A DNA stretch of 6,653 nucleotides from an uncultured Bacteroidota bacterium (lineage in GTDB: Bacteria; Bacteroidota; Bacteroidia; Flavobacteriales; Flavobacteriaceae), in contig CAISUR010000425.1 of the NCBI GenBank assembly GCA_903888655.1, forward strand, positions 1-6,653. The letters run 5' to 3'. Position 1 is the stretch's first letter. Every line of letters starts with the position of its first letter. The notes beneath the pieces are model-generated. The model was not told the origin of the DNA and did no database searches. It saw only the letters and a list, made by a program, of their open reading frames with translations. The position numbers and the translations under genes are program-made. Below, piece after piece: positions 1 to 6,653 of the stretch.

Positions 1-1763
1 ATAGATACAATACTTTTTAAAACAACTTCCGAAGCTTCTTTGGAAGGAATAACAGAAAAAATAGCTATTTCTTCTTCGCCTTTATTTTTCAAAGAAAATG
101 GTATGGATGTTGGAGTAACTTTCCAATTTTCAGGTACTTGAAGTTGTATGATACCTTTCACATTTTCTTTGCCCGATTTAATTTTAACAGAAACTGTTTT
201 TTCTTTGTTATTTGGAAAAATATAGACCTTTTCCTGAATAGAAGACGTTACAACGGGTACAATATCAAGAGGTTGGTATACTTCACCTTTAACTTCATCA
301 TTGTATTTGTACACTACATTTCGCTCAAAAGGAATAGTAACACCACCGATTTCAATTGTAAATGTGACTTTTACATTCCGAATGATATCTGGTTTTCCAA
401 TGTTTTCTTGTTGGTCAACACGATACATTCCAACGCTACCTTTTTCTTTTAGATAATAGGGTTGGGTGTATTCTAAATTATTAATTTTAACTTCAAAAGC
501 TATCTTTTCAAGTTTGTTGTTTTGTAATGTTTTATCATTATATCGAATATCGTTTTCAGAATTTGTAGTCGTAATTCCTATCAGATTCATTTTAATCGGA
601 CTTCTGTTAATAAGTTCTAAATTCAGTTTAAGATTAGAACCATTGGTTACTTCTTGCTTTTCAGATACTGCTTCAAGATACAAGCCAGTACAAGCTTCGA
701 TGATTTTTTTTAGTTCTTCGGTTTTGATTTTTTTCCAGTGGTTTTCATCTAATTTCTGAATTAATTCATACGCTTTTAGTAATTCAGGAATACTAGCAGA
801 TGGATTTTTAAAATCGAAATTTTGCTGTACTTTTGACAAAATTTCACCTATTGGTTTTCCACCTTTAATTCGATTCCAAGTGGTGTCAATTCCTTCAAAA
901 ATATTTGTTTTATCAGTTGTTGCCTCTCCTTTTAAGAATTCTAAATATTCAAATTCTTCTCCTCTAGTTCCGGTACTACCAAAACCTTGTGATTGGTGTC
1001 TGCTTCTACTTAAAGCGGCAATTTCTTGATTAGATTTCCCTATTTGTGAATAAAATACCCCTGTTTGTATTTGGCTTAAATTACTTTTATCGGCGGCGTC
1101 AAATTTTTCTTTACTTCCATAAAACCACCATGATGTATTAAAAAATAAGCGTTTTGGTTGCCAAACTGAAGTTAACTTTAATTGGTCGGGAAATTGATTT
1201 GGGTCATTTACTTTGTCGAATGCTTCAACACTTAACATTGCCGAAGAAGTATGATGTCCGTGCGTTGTTCCGGGTGAACGATGGTCAAACCTATTAATAA
1301 TAACGTCGGGTTGAAAATTTCTAATAACCCAAATCATATCACTTAATACTTGATTTTTATCCCAAATTTGTAGTGTTTCTGTCGGATTTTTTGAAAAACC
1401 AAAATCATTAGCTCTGGAGAAAAATTGTTCTCCACCATCAATTTTACGTGCCTCAATCAATTCTTGTGTTCGAATAACACCCAGCAATTCTCGCAATTCA
1501 GGACCAATCAAATTCTGACCACCATCGCCACGGGTTAATGATAAATAACCTGTTCTAGCATTTTTCTCATTAGATAAATATGAAATCAGCTTTGTATTTT
1601 CATCATCGGGATGCGCAGCAATGTATAAAACGGAACCTAAAAAATTCAGTTTTTCTATTTTATGATAAATTTCAACAGCACCTGGTTTTGCTGGCTGTTG
1701 GGCTTTTGTACTATGAAAAGTAATTAAGAGTATGAAAGTAATTACGAATTTTATTTTTGACAT
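1..1763 (-). CDS. Exported PIG-L/LmbE-family deacetylase, C-terminus beyond window
   Basis: Likely a zinc-dependent N-deacetylase of the PIG-L/LmbE superfamily (relatives MshB and PIG-L act on GlcNAc-containing substrates); the substrate here is unknown. The minus strand is open without a stop from ATG 1763-1761 to the left edge, 587 codons. Residues 1-21 look like a signal peptide: lysines at 3 and 5, a hydrophobic core, then STKA|QQ. The superfamily motif AAHPDDE is at residues 49-55, with H51, D53 and D54 as probable metal or catalytic residues, and a second histidine cluster HGHH at 168-171 probably supplies the other zinc ligand. The region after about residue 350 is beta-rich; a stretch near residue 550 with a 'G.I.L.VPENW.V.P' pattern resembles NEW3-type accessory domains (inference). 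Related Bacteroidetes proteins are, from memory, about 800 residues, so roughly a quarter may be missing. It is transcribed divergently from the GH18-CE4-GT2 gene. The family call is firm; the substrate is not. Confidence 0.88.
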   Translation of the reverse strand, partial: MSKIKFVITFILLITFHSTKAQQPAKPGAVEIYHKIEKLNFLGSVLYIAAHPDDENTKLISYLSNEKNARTGYLSLTRGDGGQNLIGPELRELLGVIRTQELIEARKIDGGEQFFSRANDFGFSKNPTETLQIWDKNQVLSDMIWVIRNFQPDVIINRFDHRSPGTTHGHHTSSAMLSVEAFDKVNDPNQFPDQLKLTSVWQPKRLFFNTSWWFYGSKEKFDAADKSNLSQIQTGVFYSQIGKSNQEIAALSRSRHQSQGFGSTGTRGEEFEYLEFLKGEATTDKTNIFEGIDTTWNRIKGGKPIGEILSKVQQNFDFKNPSASIPELLKAYELIQKLDENHWKKIKTEELKKIIEACTGLYLEAVSEKQEVTNGSNLKLNLELINRSPIKMNLIGITTTNSENDIRYNDKTLQNNKLEKIAFEVKINNLEYTQPYYLKEKGSVGMYRVDQQENIGKPDIIRNVKVTFTIEIGGVTIPFERNVVYKYNDEVKGEVYQPLDIVPVVTSSIQEKVYIFPNNKEKTVSVKIKSGKENVKGIIQLQVPENWKVTPTSIPFSLKNKGEEEIAIFSVIPSKEASEVVLKSIVS

Positions 1764-1789
1764 ATTTATGTAGTTTATTCCAATAGCCT

Positions 1790-1818
1790 CAAATGTAGAA
1801 ATAATAATTCCTTTCAAA
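1790..1818 (-). promoter_or_regulatory. Bacteroidetes-type promoter for the PIG-L gene
   Basis: Read on the minus strand, TTTG (1818-1815) is followed after 17 bp by TACATTTG (1797-1790), which matches the Bacteroidetes consensus TTG-N17-23-TAnnTTTG. The -7 box lies 26 bp upstream of the ATG at 1763, which implies a short leader. Both elements and the spacing fit, making this the best-supported promoter in the window. No start site was measured. Confidence 0.6.
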
Positions 1819-1867
1819 AAACATTTCTTCTATTAAACTAGAAAAGCTAATAAAAAATAATTGGAGT

Positions 1868-1901
1868 AAGTTTTACTTAATATTATTTGATAGTAAAACT
1901 T
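1868..1901. repeat. Perfect 10-bp inverted repeat in the divergent promoter region
   Basis: AAGTTTTACT at 1868-1877 is the exact reverse complement of AGTAAAACTT at 1892-1901, with a 14-nt AT-rich spacer that itself starts with the small palindrome TAATATTA (1878-1885). The right arm ends one base before a plus-strand -7 box (1902-1909), so a protein bound here would cover the -33 to -7 region of that promoter. A transcriptional operator is the favoured reading. A terminator is unlikely because both flanking genes are transcribed away from it and no T-run follows either arm. Function is inferred from position and symmetry only; the AT-rich background raises the chance of coincidence. Confidence 0.5.
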
Positions 1902-1909
1902 TATATTTG
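1902..1909 (+). promoter_or_regulatory. Candidate upstream -7 box for the GH18-CE4-GT2 gene
   Basis: TATATTTG matches TAnnTTTG exactly. No proper -33 TTG/TTTG sits 17-23 bp upstream: the nearest TTTG (1886-1889) is only 12 bp away. The box directly follows the inverted repeat at 1868-1901, which could mean a regulated, activator-dependent or repressed promoter. It would give a leader of about 60 nt before the ATG at 1976. Confidence 0.4.
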
Positions 1910-1942
1910 ACCTTTCTTAGAAAAAGAATACACACACTTAAT

Positions 1943-1950
1943 TACCTTTG
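1943..1950 (+). promoter_or_regulatory. Candidate proximal -7 box for the GH18-CE4-GT2 gene
   Basis: TACCTTTG matches TAnnTTTG exactly and ends 25 bp before the ATG at 1976, the same spacing as on the divergent PIG-L side. A -33 element is weak; only TTTC at 1913-1916 lies in about the right place. It is an alternative to, or may act in tandem with, the box at 1902-1909. Confidence 0.4.
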
Positions 1951-1975
1951 GTATTATTATTGCAAGTAGCGTTTT

Positions 1976-4900
1976 ATGGATAACAACAAACAAGTTTTTC
2001 AAAACAGTTCTAAAAGTAGATGGACCGCCTTTAAATGGTCAACTAGGATGATTATTTTCCTGATATTACTAATGATTCCTGTTTTTTATATCACACTCAA
2101 AAAAGGTATAAAACCTTCATTACCAAAGCTTACGAACGAATCTCAAATCGGACAATCTTTAAAACATCCTATAACGCCAGTTGTTTTAGATAAAAAGGAG
2201 TTGAAAAAGTATAAAGGTTTCGATGCATTTTTAAGATCCAAAGCCAAAATAGATGCTTTACGAAAAACGCCTAGACCTGCACCAAAAGACCAAATAAGAG
2301 CGGCATTTTATGTTGATTGGGATCCACAGAGTTACTTCTCATTACAAAAAAACATCAAAAAACTGGATATGGTAGTTCCAGAATGGTTTTTTATTGACCC
2401 AAAAACGGATTTATTAAAAACCCAAATTGACACTTCGGCGTTAAAGATCATGCGAAAAGGAAAAGTTAAAATAGTTCCTTTAATCAACAATATTAATAGA
2501 GAAAAAGGAGTAGGAGAGTTTGATGGTGATTTATTACATCGTATTTTACACAATTCTGCCAAAAAAGAACGTTTGATAAATGACATTATAAAAACGTTAA
2601 AAGCCAATAAACTTCAAGGGATTAATATTGATTTTGAAGAGTTCAAAGAAGATAGTGACGAACCAATTATTGCTTTTCAAAAAGAGTTGTATCAAAAATT
2701 ACATGCGCAAAACTATATTGTTTCACAAGATGTAATGTACAGCGATACCGATTACAATATGAAGGAATTGGTAAAATACAATGACTATATCTTTTTAATG
2801 GCTTATGACGAGCATTATCCAACCAGTACTCCAGGAGATATAAGTAGTCAAAAGTGGATTGAAAGTATTTTAGATCAAAATGCGAAAGATATTCCTGCCA
2901 ATAAAATTATATTATGTTTTGCAGGTTATGGATATGATTGGGAAGAAAATATGCAAGGGGTAACCTTGACTTATCAACAAGCATTATCTAATGCCAGACA
3001 ATATAAATCTTTGATTGATTTTGATAATGATACTTATAATAACTACTACAGGTATACGGATGTAGCTGGACATAAACACTATGTGAATTTTACAGATGCA
3101 GCCTCCAATTTCAATACCATTCGATTTGCAGATGAATATGGTACGGCAGGAACAGCATTATGGCGTTTGGGAAGTGAAGATGAACGATTGTGGAGTTTTT
3201 ATGAACGAAGCTTGACTAATGAAAGTATTAAGAAGAAACCTTTTGATTTTAAGAAATTAGAAAATGTCGACTTTGGTTTTTCAACACCAGATTATATTGG
3301 AGATGGTGAGATATTAAATGTTGTAACCAATCCACAACCTGGAAAAATAAAATTGGATATCAACAAAAATGAATATATTATTTCAGAACAAAAATATATT
3401 CAATTACCAACTAAATATGTTATCAAGAAATATGGAAATGTAAATAAACAAGTGATTTTAACTTTTGATGATGGTCCTGATCCAGAGTATACGCCTCAAA
3501 TTTTAGACATATTAAAGAAAGAGAAAGTTCCGGCTACATTTTTTGTGATAGGATTACAAGCAGAGAATAATTTGCCTTTATTACAAAGGATTTATGATGA
3601 AGGACACGAAATAGGAAATCACACATTTACACATCCAAATATTGCCACTGTTAGTCTTGAACGAGCAGCTTCTGAAATGGAAACCACACGCTTGTTAATT
3701 CAAGCCGTGACCGGAAGAAATACGATATTGTTTCGAGCGCCTTATAATGCCGATTCTGAGCCAACAACAGAGGCTGAATTACGTCCTATTGAATTAAGTA
3801 AACAACAGCATTATTATACAATTGGAGAAAGTATTGACCCAAATGATTGGGAAGAGGGAGTTACAGCAGATACTATATATGCTCGAACAATAAGACAATA
3901 CAATAAAAATCCTTACAAAGGAATCATCCTATTTCATGACGCAGGAGGGAACCGGCAAGCAACCGTAGATGCATTACCCAGAATCATCGAATATTTTAAA
4001 AGTAAAGGAATTCAATTCACTACTGTAGCACATTTATTAGGAAAGAAAAAAGACGATGTTATGCCACTTGCGACACAAAACTATTTAGATGTCGATATTG
4101 TGATTTTTACACTCGCCTACTGGTTTGGAATTTTTATCACTGCAACTTTTTGGGTAGCCATTATTTTGGGATTTTTTAGAATTGCTCTTATGGCTCTCAT
4201 GGCATTTATTAAGAAATGGATTGATCATAAGTATCCGCATAACTATGTCATTGATCAAGTTAATCCTTTTCCAAAAGTTAGTATTATTGTACCCGCATAT
4301 AATGAAGAGGTAAATGCTGTTAAAACAGTCAATAATCTATTATTACAAGACTATCCAAATTTTGATATCGTTTTTGTAGATGATGGTTCCAAAGATGCTA
4401 CCTATCAAAAAATTAATGATGCCTTTCAATTCAATCCATCCGTAAAAGTATTTACGAAACCCAATGGAGGTAAAGCATCTGCATTAAATTATGGAATTGA
4501 AATAACGGATAGTGACTATGTGATTTGTATTGATGCCGATACTCAATTAAAATTTGATGCAGTATCTCATTTAATGAAACAATTTACCATTCAATACAAA
4601 AATGATGATATTGTTGGCGCAGTTGCAGGAAATGTAAAAGTTGGAAACGAGAATACCATGTTGACCAAATGGCAAAGTATTGAATATACGACATCTCAAA
4701 ATTTTGACAGAAGAGCCTTTGATTTAATTAATGGAATAACCGTTGTTCCCGGAGCTATTGGTGCTTTCAGAAAAGACGCTATAACCAAAGCAGGTGGATT
4801 TACAACCGATACTCTTGCCGAGGATTGTGATTTAACGATTCGTATTTTGAGAAAAGGTTACCGTGTTATAAATTGTATTGAAGCAATAGCCATAACAGAA

Positions 4901-5371
4901 GCTCCTGAAACATTAAAAGAGTTTATGAAACAACGTTTTAGATGGAGTTATGGTATCATGCAGGCTTTTTGGAAGAATAGAGATGCTTGTTTCAATCCAA
5001 AATACAAAGGACTAGGAATGGTATCACTTCCTAACATCTTCATCTTTCAAATTATACTTCCCATTTTTGCACCTTTAGCCGATTTGGTATTAATAGTAAG
5101 CTTGATATGGAATTTCAATAATCCTGAAAGCATGCACAAAATCGGACTTTTTTATGTCGTCTTTATGGCGGTAGATATGTTAATTAGCGTCGTGGCATTT
5201 TCATTTGAAAAAGAAAAATTCAGCAAACTTTTATGGCTTATTCCACAACGATTTATTTACCGACAACTGATGTACATCATTTTATACCGATCGTTCAAAA
5301 AAGCATTAAAAGGTGATGGTCAAGGATGGGGAGTTCTAAAAAGAACAGGTAACGTAAAAACAATTCAATAA
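1976..5371 (+). CDS. Trimodular GH18 hydrolase - CE4 deacetylase - GT2 polysaccharide synthase
   Basis: An 1131-residue membrane protein predicted to make, deacetylate and cleave an exopolysaccharide, probably a GlcNAc-type polymer. A basic N-terminus precedes TM1 (about 25-41). GH18-like module, about 105-412: QGINIDFEE at 214-222 keeps D219 and acid/base E221 of DxxDxDxE; MAYD is at 275-278 and W396 fits the conserved late Trp. This resembles spore-type YaaH/SleL GH18. A beta-rich linker follows (about 430-490). CE4 module, about 492-690, has all five motifs: TFDDGP 496-501, HTFTHP 549-554, RAPY 587-590, DPNDW 621-625 and FHD 653-655, so an active metal-dependent deacetylase is expected. 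A hydrophobic stretch (706-744) leads to GT2: VPAYNEE 772-778, VDDGS 801-805, DAD 853-855, ED 949-950 and QRFRW 986-990, the signature of processive synthases (NodC, hyaluronan synthase, PgaC/IcaA). About three to four further membrane helices lie at 1015-1103. The start at 1976 keeps the basic segment before TM1; M25 would remove it. No strong Shine-Dalgarno is visible. Module calls are firm; the polymer is inferred. Confidence 0.93.
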   Translation: MDNNKQVFQNSSKSRWTAFKWSTRMIIFLILLMIPVFYITLKKGIKPSLPKLTNESQIGQSLKHPITPVVLDKKELKKYKGFDAFLRSKAKIDALRKTPRPAPKDQIRAAFYVDWDPQSYFSLQKNIKKLDMVVPEWFFIDPKTDLLKTQIDTSALKIMRKGKVKIVPLINNINREKGVGEFDGDLLHRILHNSAKKERLINDIIKTLKANKLQGINIDFEEFKEDSDEPIIAFQKELYQKLHAQNYIVSQDVMYSDTDYNMKELVKYNDYIFLMAYDEHYPTSTPGDISSQKWIESILDQNAKDIPANKIILCFAGYGYDWEENMQGVTLTYQQALSNARQYKSLIDFDNDTYNNYYRYTDVAGHKHYVNFTDAASNFNTIRFADEYGTAGTALWRLGSEDERLWSFYERSLTNESIKKKPFDFKKLENVDFGFSTPDYIGDGEILNVVTNPQPGKIKLDINKNEYIISEQKYIQLPTKYVIKKYGNVNKQVILTFDDGPDPEYTPQILDILKKEKVPATFFVIGLQAENNLPLLQRIYDEGHEIGNHTFTHPNIATVSLERAASEMETTRLLIQAVTGRNTILFRAPYNADSEPTTEAELRPIELSKQQHYYTIGESIDPNDWEEGVTADTIYARTIRQYNKNPYKGIILFHDAGGNRQATVDALPRIIEYFKSKGIQFTTVAHLLGKKKDDVMPLATQNYLDVDIVIFTLAYWFGIFITATFWVAIILGFFRIALMALMAFIKKWIDHKYPHNYVIDQVNPFPKVSIIVPAYNEEVNAVKTVNNLLLQDYPNFDIVFVDDGSKDATYQKINDAFQFNPSVKVFTKPNGGKASALNYGIEITDSDYVICIDADTQLKFDAVSHLMKQFTIQYKNDDIVGAVAGNVKVGNENTMLTKWQSIEYTTSQNFDRRAFDLINGITVVPGAIGAFRKDAITKAGGFTTDTLAEDCDLTIRILRKGYRVINCIEAIAITEAPETLKEFMKQRFRWSYGIMQAFWKNRDACFNPKYKGLGMVSLPNIFIFQIILPIFAPLADLVLIVSLIWNFNNPESMHKIGLFYVVFMAVDMLISVVAFSFEKEKFSKLLWLIPQRFIYRQLMYIILYRSFKKALKGDGQGWGVLKRTGNVKTIQ

Positions 5372-5422
5372 CTTTTTAGTTCTAATCATTGCAATACTTA
5401 TTAAAACTGAAATGTAAATTGT

Positions 5423-5430
5423 TATATTTG
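5423..5430 (+). promoter_or_regulatory. Candidate -7 box for fabG
   Basis: TATATTTG matches TAnnTTTG exactly and ends 29 bp before the fabG ATG. The nearest upstream TTG (5389-5391) is 31 bp away, too far for a standard -33 element, so only the -7 half is supported. With an 88-bp gap after the preceding gene, it suggests that fabG is transcribed independently. I see no hairpin followed by a T-run in 5372-5422 that would end the upstream transcript. Confidence 0.45.
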
Positions 5431-5459
5431 CGCAACAAACAAAAAAAGATTTACATAAT

Positions 5460-6206
5460 ATGAAATTACTTGAAGGAAAAGTAGCAATAATTACTGGTGC
5501 AAGCCGAGGAATTGGTAGCGGAATTGCAAAAGTATTTGCAGAACATGGAGCTAATGTAGCTTTTACCTATAGTTCATCAGCTGAATCAGCATTACTATTA
5601 GAAAATGAGTTAAACGCATTAGGTATTAAAGCCAAAGGATATCAATCGAATGCTGCCGATTTTAACGAAGCTCAAAAATTAGCCGATGATGTATTAACAG
5701 ATTTCGGTACCATAGATGTTTTAATCAATAATGCTGGAATCACTAAAGATAATTTGTTAATGCGAATGAGTGAAGAAGATTTTGATAAAGTTATTGAAAT
5801 CAACTTGAAGTCGGTTTTCAACATGACCAAAGCAGTTCAAAAAATAATGCTTAAAAATCGTAAAGGTTCAATAGTAAACATGAGCAGCGTGGTGGGAGTG
5901 AAGGGTAATGCTGGTCAAGCCAATTATTCGGCATCAAAAGCAGGTATGATTGGTTTTACCAAATCTATCGCTTTAGAGTTAGGTTCGCGAAATATTCGTT
6001 GTAATGCTATTGCTCCGGGATTTATTGAAACTGAAATGACCGCCAAATTAAACGAAGATGTAGTGCAAGGTTGGAGAGATTCTATTCCGTTAAAGCGTGG
6101 TGGAACTCCTGAAGATGTAGCTAATGCTTGTCTTTTCTTTGCTTCCGACATGAGTGCTTATGTTTCAGGACAAGTATTAAATGTTTGTGGAGGAATGTTA
6201 ACCTAA
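5460..6206 (+). CDS. fabG: 3-oxoacyl-[acyl-carrier-protein] reductase (FabG)
   Basis: A cytoplasmic short-chain dehydrogenase/reductase that should reduce 3-oxoacyl-ACP to 3-hydroxyacyl-ACP with NADPH, the first reduction in each round of type II fatty acid elongation. At 248 residues it has the usual FabG length. The Rossmann nucleotide motif TGASRGIG is at 12-19, with R16 in the position typical of NADPH-preferring enzymes. NNAG is at 90-93. The catalytic tetrad is complete: N115, S143, Y156 and K160 (YSASK). The stretch APGFIETEMT at 185-194 and the C-terminal CGGM closely match the pattern of characterised FabG proteins, which favours FabG over other SDRs. Many bacteria carry several FabG-like paralogues, so the exact acyl substrate is not certain. 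It lies 88 bp after the synthase gene, with its own -7 box, and 62 bp before the VWA gene. Nothing is missing or unusual. Confidence 0.88.
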   Translation: MKLLEGKVAIITGASRGIGSGIAKVFAEHGANVAFTYSSSAESALLLENELNALGIKAKGYQSNAADFNEAQKLADDVLTDFGTIDVLINNAGITKDNLLMRMSEEDFDKVIEINLKSVFNMTKAVQKIMLKNRKGSIVNMSSVVGVKGNAGQANYSASKAGMIGFTKSIALELGSRNIRCNAIAPGFIETEMTAKLNEDVVQGWRDSIPLKRGGTPEDVANACLFFASDMSAYVSGQVLNVCGGMLT

Positions 6207-6268
6207 GAAGAATACAGTTGTCCGTGTTCAAAAAACAATAACTGAACATACTATTGAATGTAATTACT

Positions 6269-6653
6269 ATGAACAAATCAACTTTATTACTATTAATTCT
6301 ATCAGTATTAATTGCTGCTGGTTTGTCTTATTTTCAATATTATTATAAAGCTAAAAGTCAATCAAAAACAAGATTGCTTTTGGCTTTATTGCGTTTCCTA
6401 GCCGTTTTTAGTTTATTACTTTTGCTCATCAATCCTATCATTAGTAAAAGTACTTATGAAACTACTAAAACACCATTACCCATAGTAGTAGACAATTCAA
6501 GTTCTATAGTTGACTTAAAAGCCAATGTAATGGCTAAAGAAGTTTATATTAAAATCGCTTCCAATAAAGAGTTAAAAGATAAATTTGATATTCAATCCTA
6601 TAGCTTTGATTCCGAATTCAAATCGTCTGAAACTTTTGATTTTAAAGGGAAGC
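6269..6653 (+). CDS. Membrane-anchored VWA-like domain protein, C-terminus beyond window
   Basis: Only the first 128 residues are visible; the frame stays open to the right edge. Two hydrophobic helices (about 5-22 and 36-58), separated by a basic loop (K27 to R35), anchor the protein in the inner membrane. Directly after helix 2 comes PIVVDNSSS (71-79), in which D75, S77 and S79 form a DxSxS metal-ion-dependent adhesion site at the end of a predicted first beta-strand, as in von Willebrand factor A domains. The layout recalls Bacteroidetes membrane VWA proteins of the BatA/BatB kind, but the rest of the domain (the other MIDAS residues) is not visible, so this is a family-level call only. 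ATG 6269 is the first usable start: an ATG at 6258 is followed at once by TAA. The 62-bp gap after fabG has no TAnnTTTG box or clear terminator, so co-transcription with fabG is likely. Its role is unknown. Confidence 0.72.
   Translation, partial: MNKSTLLLLILSVLIAAGLSYFQYYYKAKSQSKTRLLLALLRFLAVFSLLLLLINPIISKSTYETTKTPLPIVVDNSSSIVDLKANVMAKEVYIKIASNKELKDKFDIQSYSFDSEFKSSETFDFKGK

Noticed and set aside
138..759. Two plus-strand open frames (138-452 and 466-759).
   Set aside because: They lie antisense inside the continuous PIG-L frame, encode low-complexity Phe/Asn/Ser-rich peptides without recognisable domains, and have no promoter or ribosome binding site. They are shadows of the minus-strand gene.
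1..1763. Possibility that the PIG-L gene is a broken pseudogene, because no start-to-stop frame is seen in the window.
   Set aside because: Reading the minus frame triplet by triplet over long stretches showed no internal stop, and the translation stays protein-like to base 3; it is simply cut by the window edge.
1976..2050. Alternative downstream start at M25 (2048) for the trimodular protein.
   Set aside because: It would delete the basic cytoplasmic segment that precedes TM1, and the 1976 start has suitable -7 boxes upstream.
2332..2607. Minus-strand open frame inside the GH18 module.
   Set aside because: It is antisense to a region with clear GH18 motifs and has no domain or start signals of its own.
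5372..5422. Search for a terminator after the synthase gene.
   Set aside because: A TTTTT run occurs right after the stop codon, but no stable hairpin precedes it and none is visible further on.
5924..6151. Minus-strand open frame inside fabG.
   Set aside because: It is antisense to the conserved YSASK-to-C-terminal part of FabG; its openness follows from the coding strand's codon use.
6224..6249. Short inverted repeat TGTTCA-N12-TGAACA between fabG and the VWA gene, and an overlapping alternative pairing of CAGTTGT (6215-6221) with ATAACTG (6238-6244).
   Set aside because: The stems are only 6-7 bp, AT-rich and mutually exclusive, and no T-run follows, so neither is a credible intrinsic terminator; chance pairing is likely.

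Overview
The window is AT-rich and carries several matches to the Bacteroidetes -7 promoter element TAnnTTTG. Its genes have weak or no Shine-Dalgarno sequences. One protein starts with a short signal peptide ending in KA followed by QQ, a common Bacteroidetes pattern. Together these point to a chromosomal segment of a Flavobacteriaceae-like member of the Bacteroidota. I see no RNA genes, CRISPR arrays, insertion sequences or phage genes.

Layout. Bases 1-1763 (minus strand) hold the N-terminal 587 codons of an exported PIG-L/LmbE-family deacetylase whose C-terminus lies beyond the left edge. Bases 1764-1975 are a divergent intergenic region. It contains a good minus-strand promoter, two plus-strand -7 candidates, and a perfect 10-bp inverted repeat that abuts one of those -7 boxes. 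Bases 1976-5371 (plus) encode one 1131-residue membrane protein with three enzyme modules: a GH18-type glycoside hydrolase, a CE4 polysaccharide deacetylase, and a processive family-2 glycosyltransferase with membrane helices. Bases 5460-6206 (plus) encode a FabG-type 3-oxoacyl-ACP reductase with its own -7 box. Bases 6269-6653 (plus) hold the start of a membrane-anchored protein with a VWA-type MIDAS motif, cut by the right edge and probably co-transcribed with fabG.

How the parts may work together. The three-module protein combines activities that the PNAG (Pga/Ica) type exopolysaccharide systems place on separate polypeptides: polymerisation at the inner face of the membrane, then N-deacetylation and cleavage outside. 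The divergent gene encodes an exported member of a second, unrelated deacetylase superfamily and shares the intergenic region, so a joint role in amino-sugar glycan processing is plausible but inferred. fabG (fatty acid elongation) and the VWA gene look like a separate housekeeping-type unit. The most notable content is the GH18-CE4-GT2 fusion and the inverted repeat in its upstream region.
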